DNA of 64,000 nucleotides from Okapia johnstoni. Its lineage: Eukaryota > Chordata > Mammalia > Artiodactyla > Giraffidae. A model generated the notes under the pieces. The model worked only from the letters and a program-made list of their open reading frames with translations, had not been told where the DNA came from and ran no database searches. The stretch is from the NCBI GenBank assembly GCA_024291935.2, contig CM044312.1:50412001-50476000 (forward strand), read 5' to 3'. Below, one piece after another: positions 1 to 12,428 of the stretch (position 1 is the stretch's first letter; each line of letters starts with the position of its first letter). A program made the position numbers and the translations under genes.

Positions 1-784
1 GCATCAGGTGGCCAAAGTATTGGAGTTTCAGCTTCAATATCAGTCCTTCCAATGAACACCCAGCACTGACTTCCTTTAGGATGGACTGGTTGGATCTCCT
101 TGCAGTCCAAAGGACTCTCAAGAGTCTCCTCCAACACCACAGTTCAAACACATCAATTCTTTGGTGCTCAGCTTTCTTTATAGTCCAACTCTCACATCCA
201 TACATGACTACTGGAAAAACCATAGCCTTGACTAGATGGACCTTAGTTGACAAAGTAATGTCTCTGCTTTTTAATATGCTGTCTAGGTTGGTCATAACTT
301 TCCTTCCAAGGAGTAAGCATCTTTTAATTTCATGGCTGCAATCACCATCTGCAGTGATTTTGGAGCCCCCCAAAAATAAAGTCAGCCACTGTTTCTACTG
401 CGTCCCCATCTATTTGCCATGAGGTGATGGGACCAGATGCCATGATCTTACTTTTCTGAATGCTGAGCTTTAAGCCAACTTTTTCACTCTCCTCTTTCAC
501 TTTCATCGAGAGGCTCTTTAGTTCTTCGCTTTCTGCCATAAGGGTGGTATCATCTGCATATCTGAGGTTATAGATATTTCTCCTGGCAATCTTGTTTCCA
601 GCTTGTGCTTCCTCCAGCCCAGCGTTTCTCATGATGTACTCTGCATATAAGTTAAATAATCAGGGTGACAATATACAGCCTTAATGTACTCCTTTTCCTA
701 TTTGGAACCAGTATGTTGTTCCACGTCCAGTTCTAACTGTTGCTTCCTGAACTGCATACAGGTTTCTCAAGAGGCAGGTCAGTA
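1..784 (-). mobile_element. BovB LINE (RTE), 3' part, cut by window edge
   Basis: The reverse complement reads through the reverse transcriptase C-terminal half of BovB. The 3' tail lies to the left of the window, so the element is incomplete here. Similarity to the other BovB copies in this window stops abruptly near 784, which marks a 5' truncation. The family assignment is secure because four other copies in the window align with it. Confidence 0.93.
342..632 (-). pseudogene. BovB ORF2 remnant, reverse transcriptase palm piece
   Basis: This short frame on the minus strand carries the RT catalytic box (YADD, followed by TTLMAESEE) and the conserved stretch after it (KVGLKLSIQKSKIM). It is the best preserved piece of ORF2 in the 1-784 BovB fragment. 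ORF2 of RTE elements joins an endonuclease to a reverse transcriptase. Only about 97 codons are open here, against roughly 1000 in an intact element, so no active protein can be made. The plus-strand frame at 81-422 is its antisense shadow. Confidence 0.85.
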
Positions 785-2677
785 AGATACATAATTCAGC
801 ATTATTTTCATTATAAAGTTCTTATCCTGCTCATGAAAAAAGAAACATGATAATTAAGGAAGAATGGATCTTTCCTTTGAATGACCAAAAGAAGGCTATA
901 GCTACAGGTGTGTCTCACCAGGTCCCACTTCCCTGATCCTTTCTGTCATTACCCCTTCCCTCCCCACCCCTTTCCTCTCTCGCTGCATAACTTAAAGTAA
1001 AATACCAACCTCACTCCATACACAGGGTAATGATGATGCTGATGAATCACTGGCCCTCAAGACAGTGCCGCTGCCACCTGGCAGCCTTTCAGGGCCTGCC
1101 ATCTGATTAAGCCCTCATAGATGGGTGGTATTTTCCAAACGACTACATTTAAAACCTCAGAAACAGGTGGGGAAAGTAACAACTTAGCATATTAGAAGAC
1201 AACTTTAACTGCCTGAGAGGAAACAAACAAACAAACAAAAACAAAACTTCTTAAACTCCCCAGAGAAATTTCAAAAACTCCAGAGCACCTCCAAGCATAG
1301 CTGCACATTTGCCAGTAATAAAACATCTCACGTTGAACATCCTCTCATTAAGTGAACAAAGCTGGAGGGTGCTATTGGGAGATGCGGGGGGAAGCAGTGA
1401 GCTGACACAAATTAAACTCAGAGCACAGCCTTTCACATACACTACAGCAAGAAAAAGGGTTTGTAACCAGATGGCAAAACCAGGCTTCTGAGAATGAGCA
1501 GTTTTATCCTTCTCTGTCCCATAGCAAGCTCAAGAGCACTCTCCAGATCAGGCTCAAAAGGACAAAATCTCTTAAAAGTCTGTGAAAATGTAAGCCAATA
1601 TAATCAGAAAGTTCAAAAATTACATATGATCAGTTCTGAGTCTATTTTCAAGCTTGGAGCAGAGAGGCAGGTGTGACATGACAATAAGGTGTTTCTGAGA
1701 CACCAAAGATGGTACATGTGATTATAGATTCTGAAATCTTCTAACGATTACCCTATTCACAGCATTTTAAAGACACAAAAATATATGAGCGTGGGGTGTC
1801 GGTTATATCTAACTTGTTGGAACCGCTCTCTCATCACGGGAAGTAGTACAGGGATTAGAGGTGGAGTAAGGTAGCAGGCAAGGCGAGCTGAGTCACAACC
1901 TGAGATTGTAGAACCACAGTTGGGAGATGGGTTCTTATGTACCCACAAAAGTAGTAGGAGCCACAGCTCACCAAATCAAAGTCAGTTTGGGAAACTGAGG
2001 TTCAGGCCAAGAGGCCTTTAGACCACAATCAGGCAGCAATCAGAATCGCAGCAGGCAAGGTCAGAGCTAAGGAGACAGGGTGAGAACAAGAACAGCTTAA
2101 AATGAGGGAACTGTACTACTACTCTTTAAAGGCTGGGATCTCACCCTTATGGGTCAGCATATGAATGGCACAGGAGCAGAAAGGTAGACAGAACAAGATT
2201 CAGTAATAAACCCCTACGAATTATCTGCCTATGTTACAAGAAAATACTGATGGAAAATGGATAAAGCCGGTTTTCCTTGATGTTCTCCCAACCACATCTT
2301 GGTAACTTCTTCCAATACTGCTTGAACTCATTCATGGCTAAAATATTATCCTTCAATCATGAAACCGTGGTCTCTGTTCCCAAAAGATGAGTTATCAAAA
2401 ACAAACTTTCTAACTATCCTGGGGATAATAAGTGAATCTCTGCTTTAAAAAGAATGTGTGTCCCTTAAGGTAGCTATGAGGCCTCTCAAGGATTCTCCTA
2501 CAATTTCAGGTGCTCACCCTAGGCTGCTGGAGAGCCCCAAACTCAGCCTTCCTCACCTCCAAAATGGTGTTTTCTATACTTTCTTCCACTTCTTAGCTTA
2601 TTTTAATTGTCCTCCTCTGCTTCCTCCTCCTTTTCCTCCTCTTCCTCTTTTCACATTTTTTCCTTCTAAAGCTTGTG
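785..2677. other. Non-repetitive stretch, no gene seen
   Basis: I see no known repeat, splice-bounded open frame or RNA gene here. A pyrimidine-rich tract (mostly TCC and TTC) lies at about 2609-2668. The short open frames on both strands look random. Confidence 0.5.
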
Positions 2678-2686
2678 TATAAATGA

Positions 2687-2889
2687 CATACACTTATCCC
2701 TTGTGGCTCAACTGGTAAAGAACCCCTCTGCAATGCAGGAGACCTGGGTTCAATCCCTGGGTTGGGAAGATCCCTTGGAGAAGGGAAAGGCTACCCACTC
2801 CAGTCCTCTGGCCTGGAGAATTCCACGGACTATACAGTCTATGGGATCACAAAGAGTTGGACACAACTGAGCGACTTTCACTTTCACTT
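2687..2889 (+). mobile_element. Bov-tA SINE
   Basis: The tRNA-like head (TGTGGCTCAACTGGTAAAGA) is followed by the BovB-derived tail ending in GAGCGACTTTCACTTTCACT. A 9-bp target duplication, TATAAATGA, flanks it at 2678-2686 and 2890-2898. The 65-aa and 62-aa frames through it are not genes. Confidence 0.93.
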
Positions 2890-2994
2890 TATAAATGATC
2901 TGACTTCACTCTTAGCAATGTTTTACAATAATCCCAACATATTTCATTGACTCAGCCATCCTTTACCAACCAGTTAGAAAACCTTCTTTATTAC

Positions 2995-3470
2995 AGATAA
3001 AATTCATATATACTTGGGTCCATTTCTGGACTTTGTACTCTGTTTTCTTCATCTTTGCCTACACTTGAATCTCTACACAGCATTTTAATCACTATAGCTT
3101 TATATACATATTTCTAATAGTGAAAATCTTCCTCCATTACTACTGTGTTCTAAGAATAATTATCCTCTCTTCTACTTATTTAAAAGCTTCAACTTAGAAA
3201 TGCATATAGCCAATGTTACACTTAAAAATATGTTAAGATGTCATGTGTTCTTATCACAATTTTAAAAAATAATAAGAGAAAGGAAAAAATGGGTATTACC
3301 TTCTAAAGTCAATTTATCTAATAATGTAATGAATTTCTAGTACTGAACTATCCTTGCATTTCCGGCTTATACTTTACTTGGTCATGATACTACTAGAATT
3401 TGATAATGTTCCTAGAATTTTTGGCATCTATTTTCAGCAGTGTGATTGGCCAGTAGTTGCCTCTGCAATA
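2995..3470 (-). mobile_element. Old L1 ORF2 fragment, antisense
   Basis: Several segments resemble L1 ORF2 read in reverse, for example CACTATAGCTTTATA near 3092 and TTGCATTTCCGGCTTATACT near 3355, followed by ACTTGGTCATGAT. It is strongly diverged and gapped, with no useful open frame. The boundaries are approximate. Confidence 0.5.
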
Positions 3471-3949
3471 TAATTTCAAAGAAAAATCATAACCACGATT
3501 TACCAAGTTGGTTCACTGTAAGTCTCCCAATTTCTAAACTCTATGAGGCTAAATAGTCCTATTGAGGAAAAATATGCCAATGAGTCTAAGCAATCTGCGA
3601 AACATTAGGTCAACCAGTGCGATAACTTAATCTTTGTAAGATACAATAATAAACACAGTATTTTACCAAGTTTCCCCAATTTATTTGCTTTCTTATCTTC
3701 TTCCTTGTCCCCAGCTCTCTGAGGAGAAAAAGGATGAAAGCTGCACAGGCACGTTCAGAAGACGATAACCATCAGAAGAAAGAACTACACCCCAGAATGC
3801 TTTGCCCAGTGAAAAAAATGTGACTTAGAAGTCCATCATCCAAAGCTGCACGTGACTAAGGGACCAAGATGGCAGGGACAAACTGGCATGGATAAAAGAG
3901 GCTGTTCAAGTAAAAGTGTAAGAAAATTTCAGGAGCTTGGGGTTATAAA

Positions 3950-4057
3950 AAGACAGAATGAAATATAGAATAATCTAAAAAATATTGAATCACTCTTATT
4001 GCACACCTGAAACTAATATAATATTGTAAATTAAATATACACTTCAATTAAAAATAA
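3950..4057 (+). mobile_element. L1 3' end fragment
   Basis: The motif GCACACCTGAAACTAATATA, followed by an A-rich end, is typical of the 3' UTR of mammalian L1. Only the last 100 bases or so are recognisable. Confidence 0.65.
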
Positions 4058-4060
4058 ATA

Positions 4061-5470
4061 AAAAGAGAGAGAATGAGGGTTTTTTTCCTTAGAACAAGTC
4101 TTTAAAATCCCTAAAACATTACAGAAGTGCAAGTCAAGAGAGTTTTGTCCTTAAAAGTGACATTTTCCTGGGACAGAACTACAGGGTGCTTTGAAACTTC
4201 AGGGGATGTTTTAGAAGCATCAACTTAATCAGTGCATCCCCTTTTTATTCCAGCATCTATGTCTGCTATGGGTGCCCCTATGCTACTCAGTTTGTAGATT
4301 TTGGCATACTTCTCTTCTTCCCAACACAGAGCTGTACCCATCTCATTGCCAAAGGACACTCCTAATGTGCTCAACAAACCCCAGAAGATAATACACCTGC
4401 TATTCTCAGGGGATGGAATGATCGTGTCCTTACTGCTTCTGATTAAAGCTGATGCGTCATAATAACGAAGAAGCAGGCAGGGGTTTGTCAGATTTATTCC
4501 AAGTAAACACCTAATGACTTCCCCAAATGGCAGGGGGGCTGCTCATAATGGGCACATACATATGTAAAACAGCAAAAGAGAAGGTGCCAGAATTTTCCTG
4601 CCACCTGTACTTCTTTCTCCTGATGCCACCACCTGGGGTGAGAGGGATGATGAGCTCTTGGAAACACACAAGGTGCAGTAACCTTGGAAAGCTGGGAGTT
4701 GAAGGAGCAGTGAGCTGGAGAGTGAGAGGAAGCCAGAACAAGAGAGGTGGATCTGACAGCCCTTTCAGTCCACAGTCCCTGTTAGATGATGTGGGTCCTC
4801 TTCGGCTATTGTTTTGGACTGTAAACCTACAGAATGACAAAACTTGTGCCCCTTATAGCTACAGAGTTATTTCTTCCCAGAGCTTCAGTCACATCTCTGG
4901 ACAAGTTTATCAATAGCACCCTACAGCCCATTTCACAGCAATAAACTAAACATTAAAATGGAGTGCTAGCACTCCTCATCTCACTTGACTTCCTGGACCA
5001 TATGGGAAAGAATATTCTTACTTGCAAGTTATTACTCAGCAATGCAAGTGAAAACCTCTACTACTCTGCTCCTGGGAGAAGGCAGATGTAAAATGTAGAA
5101 ATCAAAATCCTTACTTGGTATGCATCTGGACGCCCATCAGAGGGAAAACAGCCTTGAAATTTCTTATTCCCTCGACATGCTCAACTTTTCTTTCTATCCA
5201 ACCCTTCAGAGAGATTTTGTTTTAAAGGTTAAGAGAAAAATACTGACCTCAAGCTGTTCATCTGGCTAGGCTTCCCAAACTATTTGACCAAGTGTTATCT
5301 GACCAAACTCTGCTAATAATAATAACTATAAGAAAGCCATCTCCACGTACATGGAACTTCATAGCTTGTACGATGATTTCATGCACATGATTCCTCTTGG
5401 GTCTCAGAGTCTAAGGGTACAGGTATATTATGTTCTTTTATACATAGTAATAACACTGAGGCCCATAACA
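4061..5470. other. Non-repetitive stretch, no gene seen
   Basis: Overlapping frames on both strands at 4511-4916 (109 and 129 codons) have no recognisable domain, no splice context and unbiased codon use. I do not call them genes. No repeat family was recognised. Confidence 0.45.
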
Positions 5471-5688
5471 GTTGTGTGTGCTAAGTCACTTCAGTTGTGT
5501 CCAACTCTTTGCGACCCTGTGGTCTGTGTAGCCCACCAGGCTCCTCTGTCCAAGGGGTTCTCCAGGCAAGATGACTGGAGTGGGTTGCCATGCCCTCCTC
5601 CAGGGGATCTTCCAGACATAGGGATAAAACCCAGGTCTCCTGCATCTCCTGCCAATTCTTTACTACTAGTGCCACTTGAGAGACTTGC
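5471..5688 (-). mobile_element. Bov-tA SINE
   Basis: The BovB-like tail (GCTAAGTCACTTCAGTTGTG) is at the left and a decayed tRNA-like head is at the right, giving minus orientation. It is nearly full length, about 218 bp. The 193-codon frame at 5351-5932 merely runs through it. Confidence 0.9.
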
Positions 5689-5849
5689 TAAAAATTATTA
5701 TCAGAGTTATAACAGCAACATAAAACTTCTAACTCCAGCAGAATACTTCTTCACCTCTTTGTATCTTAAGTATTTGAAATTTATTACAACAGTTGGTCAG
5801 TTCATCACACAAGTGAGCACACATATGGCACAAATCCATGTATTGGTAC

Positions 5850-5945
5850 CAGGATCTTTAGTGATGCCCCCTCCTTCATTCCTGATATTGCTCATCTGTC
5901 TTCTCTGTTATTTTCTTGATCAGACTGGCTAGGTCTATTTCTTGT
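5850..5945 (-). mobile_element. Old L1 ORF2 fragment, antisense
   Basis: The run containing CCTTCATTCCTGATATTGCT and CTTGATCAGACTGGCTAGG matches the well known antisense sequence of L1 ORF2. It is a short fragment with approximate ends. Confidence 0.6.
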
Positions 5946-7319
5946 CATAGGTTGTGGCCAGGAAAGTTCAAAATGTACTGCTCCCGTTTTCTCCCCTAAA
6001 TGAGCAAAGAGAATCTGGAATAGTCTGAGTTATTGAAAAATTAAATTAGTACCACGCTTTGAATTCGGGGGGCAGGAAGTTGTGAACTCATTAGCTGAAA
6101 GAACAAAGGCTATTCTTCCATTCTCCACTCAAGAGGAAGCTGGGTTCTGTGGCTTCAAAGGCTGGGTTCTGTTACCCTCAGGGAAAAGTCAGCAAGACAG
6201 TAATTTAGGAAAGACTGACCAGCGGAGGACAGGATGGACACTGGAGCAACAGGAGAAAAACAGACTTGTCCTTTCCCTAAGGGTTGGATTCCCAGAGCCT
6301 AGGAAGTCATGTGAGTGTGTTTGGGGAAATGAGGGATATGGAGAAGGATGGGGGGAGTTGCACAGCATCACATGTGAAGGGATCCTGGGAGAATCCTCAC
6401 ATGCAAGCCTAGAATCAGAGCCTGACATGCATGAAGGACCAGGTGTCAACTGGAGCATGTAGGAGCAGACAGGAGGATACTGACACTGGTGACTTCTGTG
6501 GACTGAAGGACAGCTCCTTCCTCCATTTCAGAAGGCACATATAACTGCTGAGGTCCTCACATGATTCAGTAGAGAAGAAAGAGAGCCCCAATAAAAAGAG
6601 ACATTAGATTCTTCCCCAACCATAGCTAGCAGGGCTTAAAGCCAGGTTTGATTTCATTTAAAAAAATAAAAATAAAACATGACAGTACTCGTACCTTGAA
6701 GTCATAAAGCATTTTGCAGTTGCCCTATATTCTTTGTGATACTATGGTGATATGGCTGATTCTGATCCAACCCAGAAATTCTTCTACAAGGACTCCTCCA
6801 GAATGGGGAGTAGCACCAATGCTAAGTCAAATAATGTGTGAGAGGGTCCATGGTGACAGAGGAGCTGAAAAACACCAGCCTTAATGGCAAACTGAAAGTC
6901 AGATTTTATTTTCTCCTTCTCCCTCCATCATTGAATCCTTACCTTTCACAATAACCATGGATATACTTGGACATCCTTTGTTTATACTAAAAATTCTATG
7001 TCTACAAAAAGCTCAAGAAGATTCTCAGGAAACTGGAAGAAATGAAGGGAGACTGCAAACACTCAAGCTTCTAAGCCAAAACTGTCAGCTGGAAACATAC
7101 AGAGTGACATTGAAAAGCCCCAGGTTAAGCCCAAGTCTTAAATGCAAGTCTAAGCTTGCCTCACTTAAGGCTCCTACTGGGATCTGACAGAGGAATCTCA
7201 GAAAAGCAACAGCTTCATAGGAAAGGCTCCAGTTTCATAACAGCCTAAAACTGACTCTTTGGTCAGTAAGAGTAAGTCTGTCTGATTTTCTTCAGCTAGG
7301 ACATTGGTTCTTTTCTACC
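5946..7319. other. Non-repetitive stretch, no gene seen
   Basis: The 126-codon frame at 6082-6462 shows no motif and is mirrored by an 89-codon frame on the other strand, which suggests chance. I see nothing else here. Confidence 0.45.
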
Positions 7320-7535
7320 TTTGAACTCAAATTGCCCTCCTTAGGTCTCAAGGCTATCAGCATTTGTACTAGAACCATAATACTGACACTCTAGGGTCAC
7401 TGGCATGGCAACTGCAGGTCTTGGGGCTTGTCAGCCTCCATAATCACATGAACCAACTTCTTCTAATCAACTTCTTTCTATCTATACATACATCCTATTG
7501 GTTCTGTATCTGCAGCGAACCCTAACTAAGTAATA
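7320..7535 (+). repeat. Old interspersed repeat, family uncertain
   Basis: The segment CTTGTCAGCCTCCATAATCA, followed by TACATCCTATTGGTTCTGT and AACCCTAACTAA, is a common ancient mammalian repeat ending. It could be the 3' end of an LTR of the MaLR group. I cannot fix the family by eye. Confidence 0.4.
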
Positions 7536-7588
7536 AAGAAGTTAATGTTGAAGACCAACTTAAGAGCTCTACAGAATGCAAAGAAAGT

Positions 7589-7766
7589 ACAGTCAATCCT
7601 CCATATCCTCCGGTTTCACATCCTTTAGTTGAATCTCACAGATATGGAGGAATCTCTGTATTCATTATAGTATGCCGTTTTATATCACGGACTTGAGCAT
7701 CTGTGGATTTTGGTATCCACCGGGACTCTGGAAACCAATCCTCTCTGGATACTGAGGGATCACTCT
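7589..7766 (-). mobile_element. MER2 (Tigger1-related DNA transposon), internally deleted
   Basis: The ends are inverted repeats: CAGTCAATCCTCCATATCCT at the left and GATACTGAGGGATCACTCT at the right. The interior keeps the block ACTTGAGCATCTGTGGATTT. A TA dinucleotide lies on each side, as expected for Tc1/mariner-type insertion. It has no coding capacity. Confidence 0.8.
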
Positions 7767-7927
7767 ATACTTTAACATAATAGTAGCTGCTAATGAAAGA
7801 GCAGACCTAATGAAACAAGAGGAAACAAGAGGAACAAGAAGATATAATAGAAGAAAACTTTTCCTGGGTCAATCTGCAAATGCTATGATTGTCTACCAGG
7901 AAAACTCAAAAGAGGACCAACAAGAAC

Positions 7928-7957
7928 TCTGAAAAAAAAAAATATATATATATATAC
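7928..7957. repeat. A-run followed by (AT)n microsatellite
   Basis: About ten A residues run into roughly nine AT units. It is a simple-sequence tract inside the old L1. Confidence 0.8.
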
Positions 7958-8012
7958 AGTCTTTAAAATGTCCAAATATAACAATAATCAAGACAGTATA
8001 ATATGGAAGGTG

Positions 8013-8132
8013 TGTTAGTTGCTCAGTCATGTGCAACTCTTTATAACCCCATGGACTGTAGCCCGCCAGTTTCCTCTGTCCATGGAGTTCTCCAGGCAAG
8101 AATACTGGAGTGGGTTGCCATTTCCTACTCCA
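8013..8132 (-). mobile_element. Bov-tA SINE, 5'-truncated
   Basis: Only the BovB-derived 3' half remains, and the tRNA-like head is missing. A perfect 10-bp duplication, ATGGAAGGTG, flanks it at 8003-8012 and 8133-8142. It is therefore a true truncated insertion into the old L1, not later damage. Confidence 0.9.
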
Positions 8133-9270
8133 ATGGAAGGTGGGGGTCTTCTAATAGCAACAGTAAATGCAAAATATCTAGAAATAAGCATAATAAGAAC
8201 TATATCCAAAAAAAGGATAAAACCTTCTTGAAGAACATAAAAAATAAAGAAAAGCATTAAGAAATATGGCTTTGTAAGAATTATTACATGTCAGTACCCA
8301 ACATAAAATTAAAAGTAAACAATACATGAGAGAGAAACTGTAAGATGTTAATGACACAAAATTGGAGTACTGTCATAATTTTTACAATTCACTGAGATAA
8401 ATATGTATTATAAAACACATATAAAACAGAAATTTCAGTAGTCTATAAAGTTATAATAATGTTTGTTATCATTATTGTTTTAAAATGGAAATGAAACAAT
8501 AATAATGTTTTTCTGCCTCAAATTGGTGTTGATTTTCTTCAAATGATCTTAGCCTAAATGGTAGAATATGGACAATCTCATAAACTATAGCTATAGTATC
8601 AACTGGTATGATACTTCTGGTAACAATTTGGCAACGACCTAAAATCAGTGTACTAGTAGTACAGGAAAGGCTCTTTGATAGAATAATTCTACATCTAGAA
8701 ATTCATTGTAAGGAAGTAATTAGAAGGGGGTGGGGAGGAGTGTTCATCACAATATTACACATAATGTTTAAAACTTAGAAACAACTTAAATGGCCAACAA
8801 CTGGGAACTTGTTTCTAAAACTTTATAATTTATATAATCATTAAAAGTGATGTTGCAGATAGGTATTTGTCACATGGAGTTTTTTGACATAAAGTCGTTT
8901 TTCTTCCCTCCTCTCTGCCCAATCTTTTCACCCTTTAAAAAGAGAGTTGACATAGAATGCCACTATCAAAACTGTGTTTAATCCCTCAGGTGCACTGGAG
9001 TTAAAAAAAAAAATGGTTGGGACCACGGTACTGAAGATGCACATCTACTGATATGGAAAGACACCCATGATATATGATTCATGCAAAGAGAAAATTATAA
9101 TTTGCTTCATAATTATAATCTATAATAAAATTTAATTACAAATCATAAAATTGTTTTTGAGAAACACATATGCAAACAATAAAAATATATAAAAGATTGT
9201 AGTGATTATATCTGAATATTAAAATTACATTTTCAATTTTTTCTTAATATATTTATACTAATTTTAATAT

Positions 9271-11575
9271 ACTAATGTATACATATTTGCTTACTAATGT
9301 CAGTATATTAAAGATCATGTGACATAATACTTTTGCAACAAGAAAACAAATTATTTTTAATTTGTTAAAATATAGTAATAGCTCTCAAGTTCCTTTTTTA
9401 TTAAAGTGATACAATAGTAGTGATTTGTCAAAAGAAAAAAACAACATTTAAACTCACTCTTGCTTTTCCAATTGCCTTGCCGTTAAATAGCTTTCCTCCG
9501 ATTCAGTGTTTTGCATTTACTCTCTCAAGTCACTCCACATTAACTTGAAATAACACAAAAATCGTCTTGTAATAGTATAACTTCTTTATTGCTTTCATTC
9601 AAAGACCCTAAATTGTTTTAATGTGCTTATATTTTTTTCTTCCTCTCCTGAGTTAAGACAGAAATAATCTTCCCAATGACTCTGTTATCTCAGTTCAGGA
9701 TTAAAATAGAGCACACATTGTTCCAACATAATTAAGCTTAAAGTTCTTTTATATGGAACTTTACAAAGTTACAGAATCATAAAACTGTGATTCTGACCTT
9801 CCAAACTTTTTCTTCACTGTTACCTGTAGACAACGTACCTCAGACAATAATAATGAAAATGTATTTTCAATAAACAAGTCCAATAACCAAGCTGACACTC
9901 ACTTGGATTAAATAATTTTAACAATGATTTCTCTTTCTGGTTGTCATCTGTTCTTATTTTCAGAAAATAGTGTTAACATGTGCAATTAAGAAAGGCAGAG
10001 CTTACAGGAACAGTTTCTCATTCACATTCACAATGATGTGAATTTCTTTCTCTTTCAATACAGAAGCTACCTATATATCTACCTTCCAAAGGAAAAATAT
10101 CACAGTATTTTTCCTGAAAGAAATGCAAACTAGCAATTCTCTATTACAAAGTATAGAAGCTAAGACAAGACAAGGTAAATATGTTGCAAATTTGGTCAAG
10201 ATATGAATATTCATGAAGGATTTCTTGCTCTCCTCTCCTCTCTTTCCTTCTTTCTCTCTCCCTTCCCCACTGTATTCTGGGGAAGAGTTCCTAAGTAGGA
10301 GTTTGGATACTTGAGTATTACTGTCCTATTAAAGCTATTATTCGTATCTGTAATTTCAGCATAGTGAATTTCCCTCATTAGACCCCCTTTTCCTCAAGTG
10401 CAAAATGATCACAGTTCCTTACTTCCATAACTACTTATGGTCAAGCTCCACTGGCCCTGCAGCATTTACCGTCAACCTAACCAACAGAAAGCAGACTTCC
10501 TGTGCCCCTCTCGCCTCCTTGACCACCTCAGGTGCAGGAGATAAAGAAGTCCTTAAATGGCATCACTGTGCATATTATACTGAAGAAAAGGAGAGAAGCA
10601 AGACTGAAAAATGAAAGCCTCTCTCCCCTTACGCCCTCCCAGCTGGGCAAGTGATGATAAGAAGTACAGAAGCCTCCTGAGCTCATCTCTGACCAGCCCC
10701 CACTATACTAACAGTGGTAATAAGTGCCATTATTATTGCAAACTTTTGTTGGGCATCTTGTATTCTCATTCCTGTTTCATGTTCTTGGTTTCTTCAAGTT
10801 GAGAGGGTCAGGATAAATCTGTGTGACTCAAGACTGCCACATTCCACCACCAGATGCTGGAATTTTCCCACAGATTATGGACCTCTTTGTATGGACAGGT
10901 TATGGTTTCTCTGCATGGATCTGCACACAAGCATTCCCCTTGGTGTCTGAGGAGTTTTACTTGTCCTTCAAATGTCACAAATGAAGTATCTCCTTTCAAA
11001 TGTTCCCTTAACCCTTTACACTCATTCTCAAACTGAGAGCCCCTGGCACACCCCCTGTTTAGAGCATTTCATCATGCTGGATGGCACTGATTGCTTTGAC
11101 TCTCTGACTCCACCTGTCTTATAACATAAGGTGTGTATGTAATCACCTCTGTATCATCCTGATCTTGCCCAGGTTCAAATTCATGATAGATTCTCAATAC
11201 GGGGAATAATTTGTTGGCTAGATGATTGGTTTATTGGATGGATGAACTAAAAATTTGAAATCCTTTAATGCTTAGAAAGAAGCAAATACTGTCATTTGCT
11301 TTGTCCAGAGCTGAGCACTGGACCCTCAAAATGTATTAGTGACCTTAGGAGCCCTAAAGAAGCTACCACATTAGAGTCAATGAGTCTATTTAAAGCTAAT
11401 TCATTCCCTCTCTGCCTTAGAATAATTTATTTGAATTGGATTGCAAACTGATCTGATAATATTGGCGATGATAAGATACCTTTCTGGCTCTATCTTCTCT
11501 TTCTTCTGATAGCCAGTGCCCTACTTCAGCTTCTCCTTGTCTTACTCTAGACCATAGACATTACCTTTTTGTCTT
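9271..11575. other. AT-rich then mixed unique sequence, no gene seen
   Basis: The stretch is mostly repeat-free. A pyrimidine tract (TCTCC, TTCC) lies at about 10221-10268. Small frames at 10405-11036 overlap on both strands and look random. A weak L2-like patch may lie near 11125-11245 but is too decayed to call. Confidence 0.4.
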
Positions 11576-11695
11576 CACTCACTCAACAGTGCTTTATTTA
11601 GCACTGCTAGACAGTGTTCCAGACAGTGGAAACATTGCAGTGAACAAGACAGACATGGACTCTAACATCGTGAAGCTTATAGTATGGAGAGACAG
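11576..11695 (-). mobile_element. L2 LINE fragment
   Basis: The order CTCACTCAACAGTGCTTTAT, CAGTGTTCCAGACAGTGGAA, GCAGTGAACAAGACAGACAT matches the reverse complement of the L2 3' region. It is an ancient, short copy. Confidence 0.6.
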
Positions 11696-11861
11696 ACAAA
11701 GAAGATTCAGTGAATTTGAAGATAAATGTCATAATCTATCTTCTAGATTATGCCTATCTAAATGTCATAATCTGGAGAGGAAGGAAAAATTTTTTGAAAT
11801 AAGTTAAAACAGCTCAGGGACTTGTGGGAAATTTCAAAAGCTCTACCATAGTTTGATGTGA

Positions 11862-12014
11862 CTGTGTGTTCAGTTGCTCAGTCACGTCCAACTCTTGGAG
11901 GCCCTATGGGACTGTGGTCTGCCAGGCTCCTCTGTCCGTGGAGCTCTCCAGGCAAAAATGCTGGTGTGGATTTCTATTTCCTCCTCCAGGGGATCTTTCT
12001 GACCCAGGGATCAA
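11862..12014 (-). mobile_element. Bov-tA SINE, partial
   Basis: The BovB-like tail (GTTCAGTTGCTCAGTCACGT) and middle region are present. It stops at the CCCAGGGATCAAAA motif, so the tRNA-like head is absent. It lies about 60 bp from a second SINE of the same orientation. Confidence 0.88.
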
Positions 12015-12074
12015 AAATAAATAAACAAATAAAAAGGTCTATGATAAAGGAAACGATGGAGTCCCAGAAGGAGT

Positions 12075-12292
12075 GCTATGCTCAGTCGCTGCGGTTGTGT
12101 CTGACTCTTTGAGACCTATGGACTGTAGCCCACCAGGGTCCTCTGTCCATGGGAGTCTCCAGGCAAGAATACTGGAGTGGGTCGCCATGCCCTCCTCCAG
12201 GGGATCTTCCCAAACCAGGAATCAAACCCATATCTCCAGTGTCTCCTGCATTGCAGGTAGGTTCTTCACTCACTGAGCCACCTGGGAAGCCC
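12075..12292 (-). mobile_element. Bov-tA SINE
   Basis: It is complete, from the tail (GCTCAGTCGCTGCGGTTGTG) to the tRNA-like head ending GAGCCACCTGGGAAGCCC. Frames at 12073-12444 are reads through this SINE and the adjacent CA repeat. Confidence 0.93.
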
Positions 12293-12383
12293 AGAAGGAG
12301 AAGAGAAAAAAATTGGGCCAGAAAAAATAATAGACAAAAATGGTGAAAACCTCCCAAATTTAGCACATGATATACATACAAAC

Positions 12384-12384
<1 letters not shown>

Positions 12385-12426
<42 letters not shown>

Positions 12427-12428
12427 CA
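12385..12428. repeat. (AT)n(AC)n(AT)n microsatellite
   Basis: About twelve AC units are flanked on both sides by short AT runs. A length polymorphism is plausible. The run of V and C residues in the antisense frame is translation of this repeat. Confidence 0.95.

Larger units (their letters stand above)
7880..9270 (+). mobile_element. Old L1, ORF2 part, decayed
   Basis: Sense-strand similarity to L1 ORF2 appears in blocks: ATGATTGTCTACCAGGAAAA near 7884, CAAAATATCTAGAAATAAGC near 8170, and GATATGGAAAGACACCCATG near 9050. Stops and gaps occur throughout. A truncated Bov-tA at 8013-8132 interrupts it. The ends are approximate, and it may be two overlapping copies. Confidence 0.55.

Noticed and set aside
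4213..4445. Minus-strand frame of about 70 codons with a plausible hydrophobic then charged pattern
   Set aside because: No family match, no splice sites, and a length expected by chance among the frames of a 64-kb window.
4511..4916. Overlapping frames of 109 and 129 codons on opposite strands
   Set aside because: Neither has a domain or codon bias, and mutual overlap on opposite strands argues for chance.
5351..5932. 193-codon plus-strand frame
   Set aside because: It runs through a reversed Bov-tA SINE and an antisense L1 fragment. The apparent protein is repeat translation.
6082..6462. 126-codon plus-strand frame
   Set aside because: Gly/Glu-rich translation without motif, and an antisense frame of similar length.
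11723..11773. 15-bp direct repeat (TAAATGTCATAATCT) 36 bp apart
   Set aside because: Too short and AT-rich to claim more than chance or slippage.
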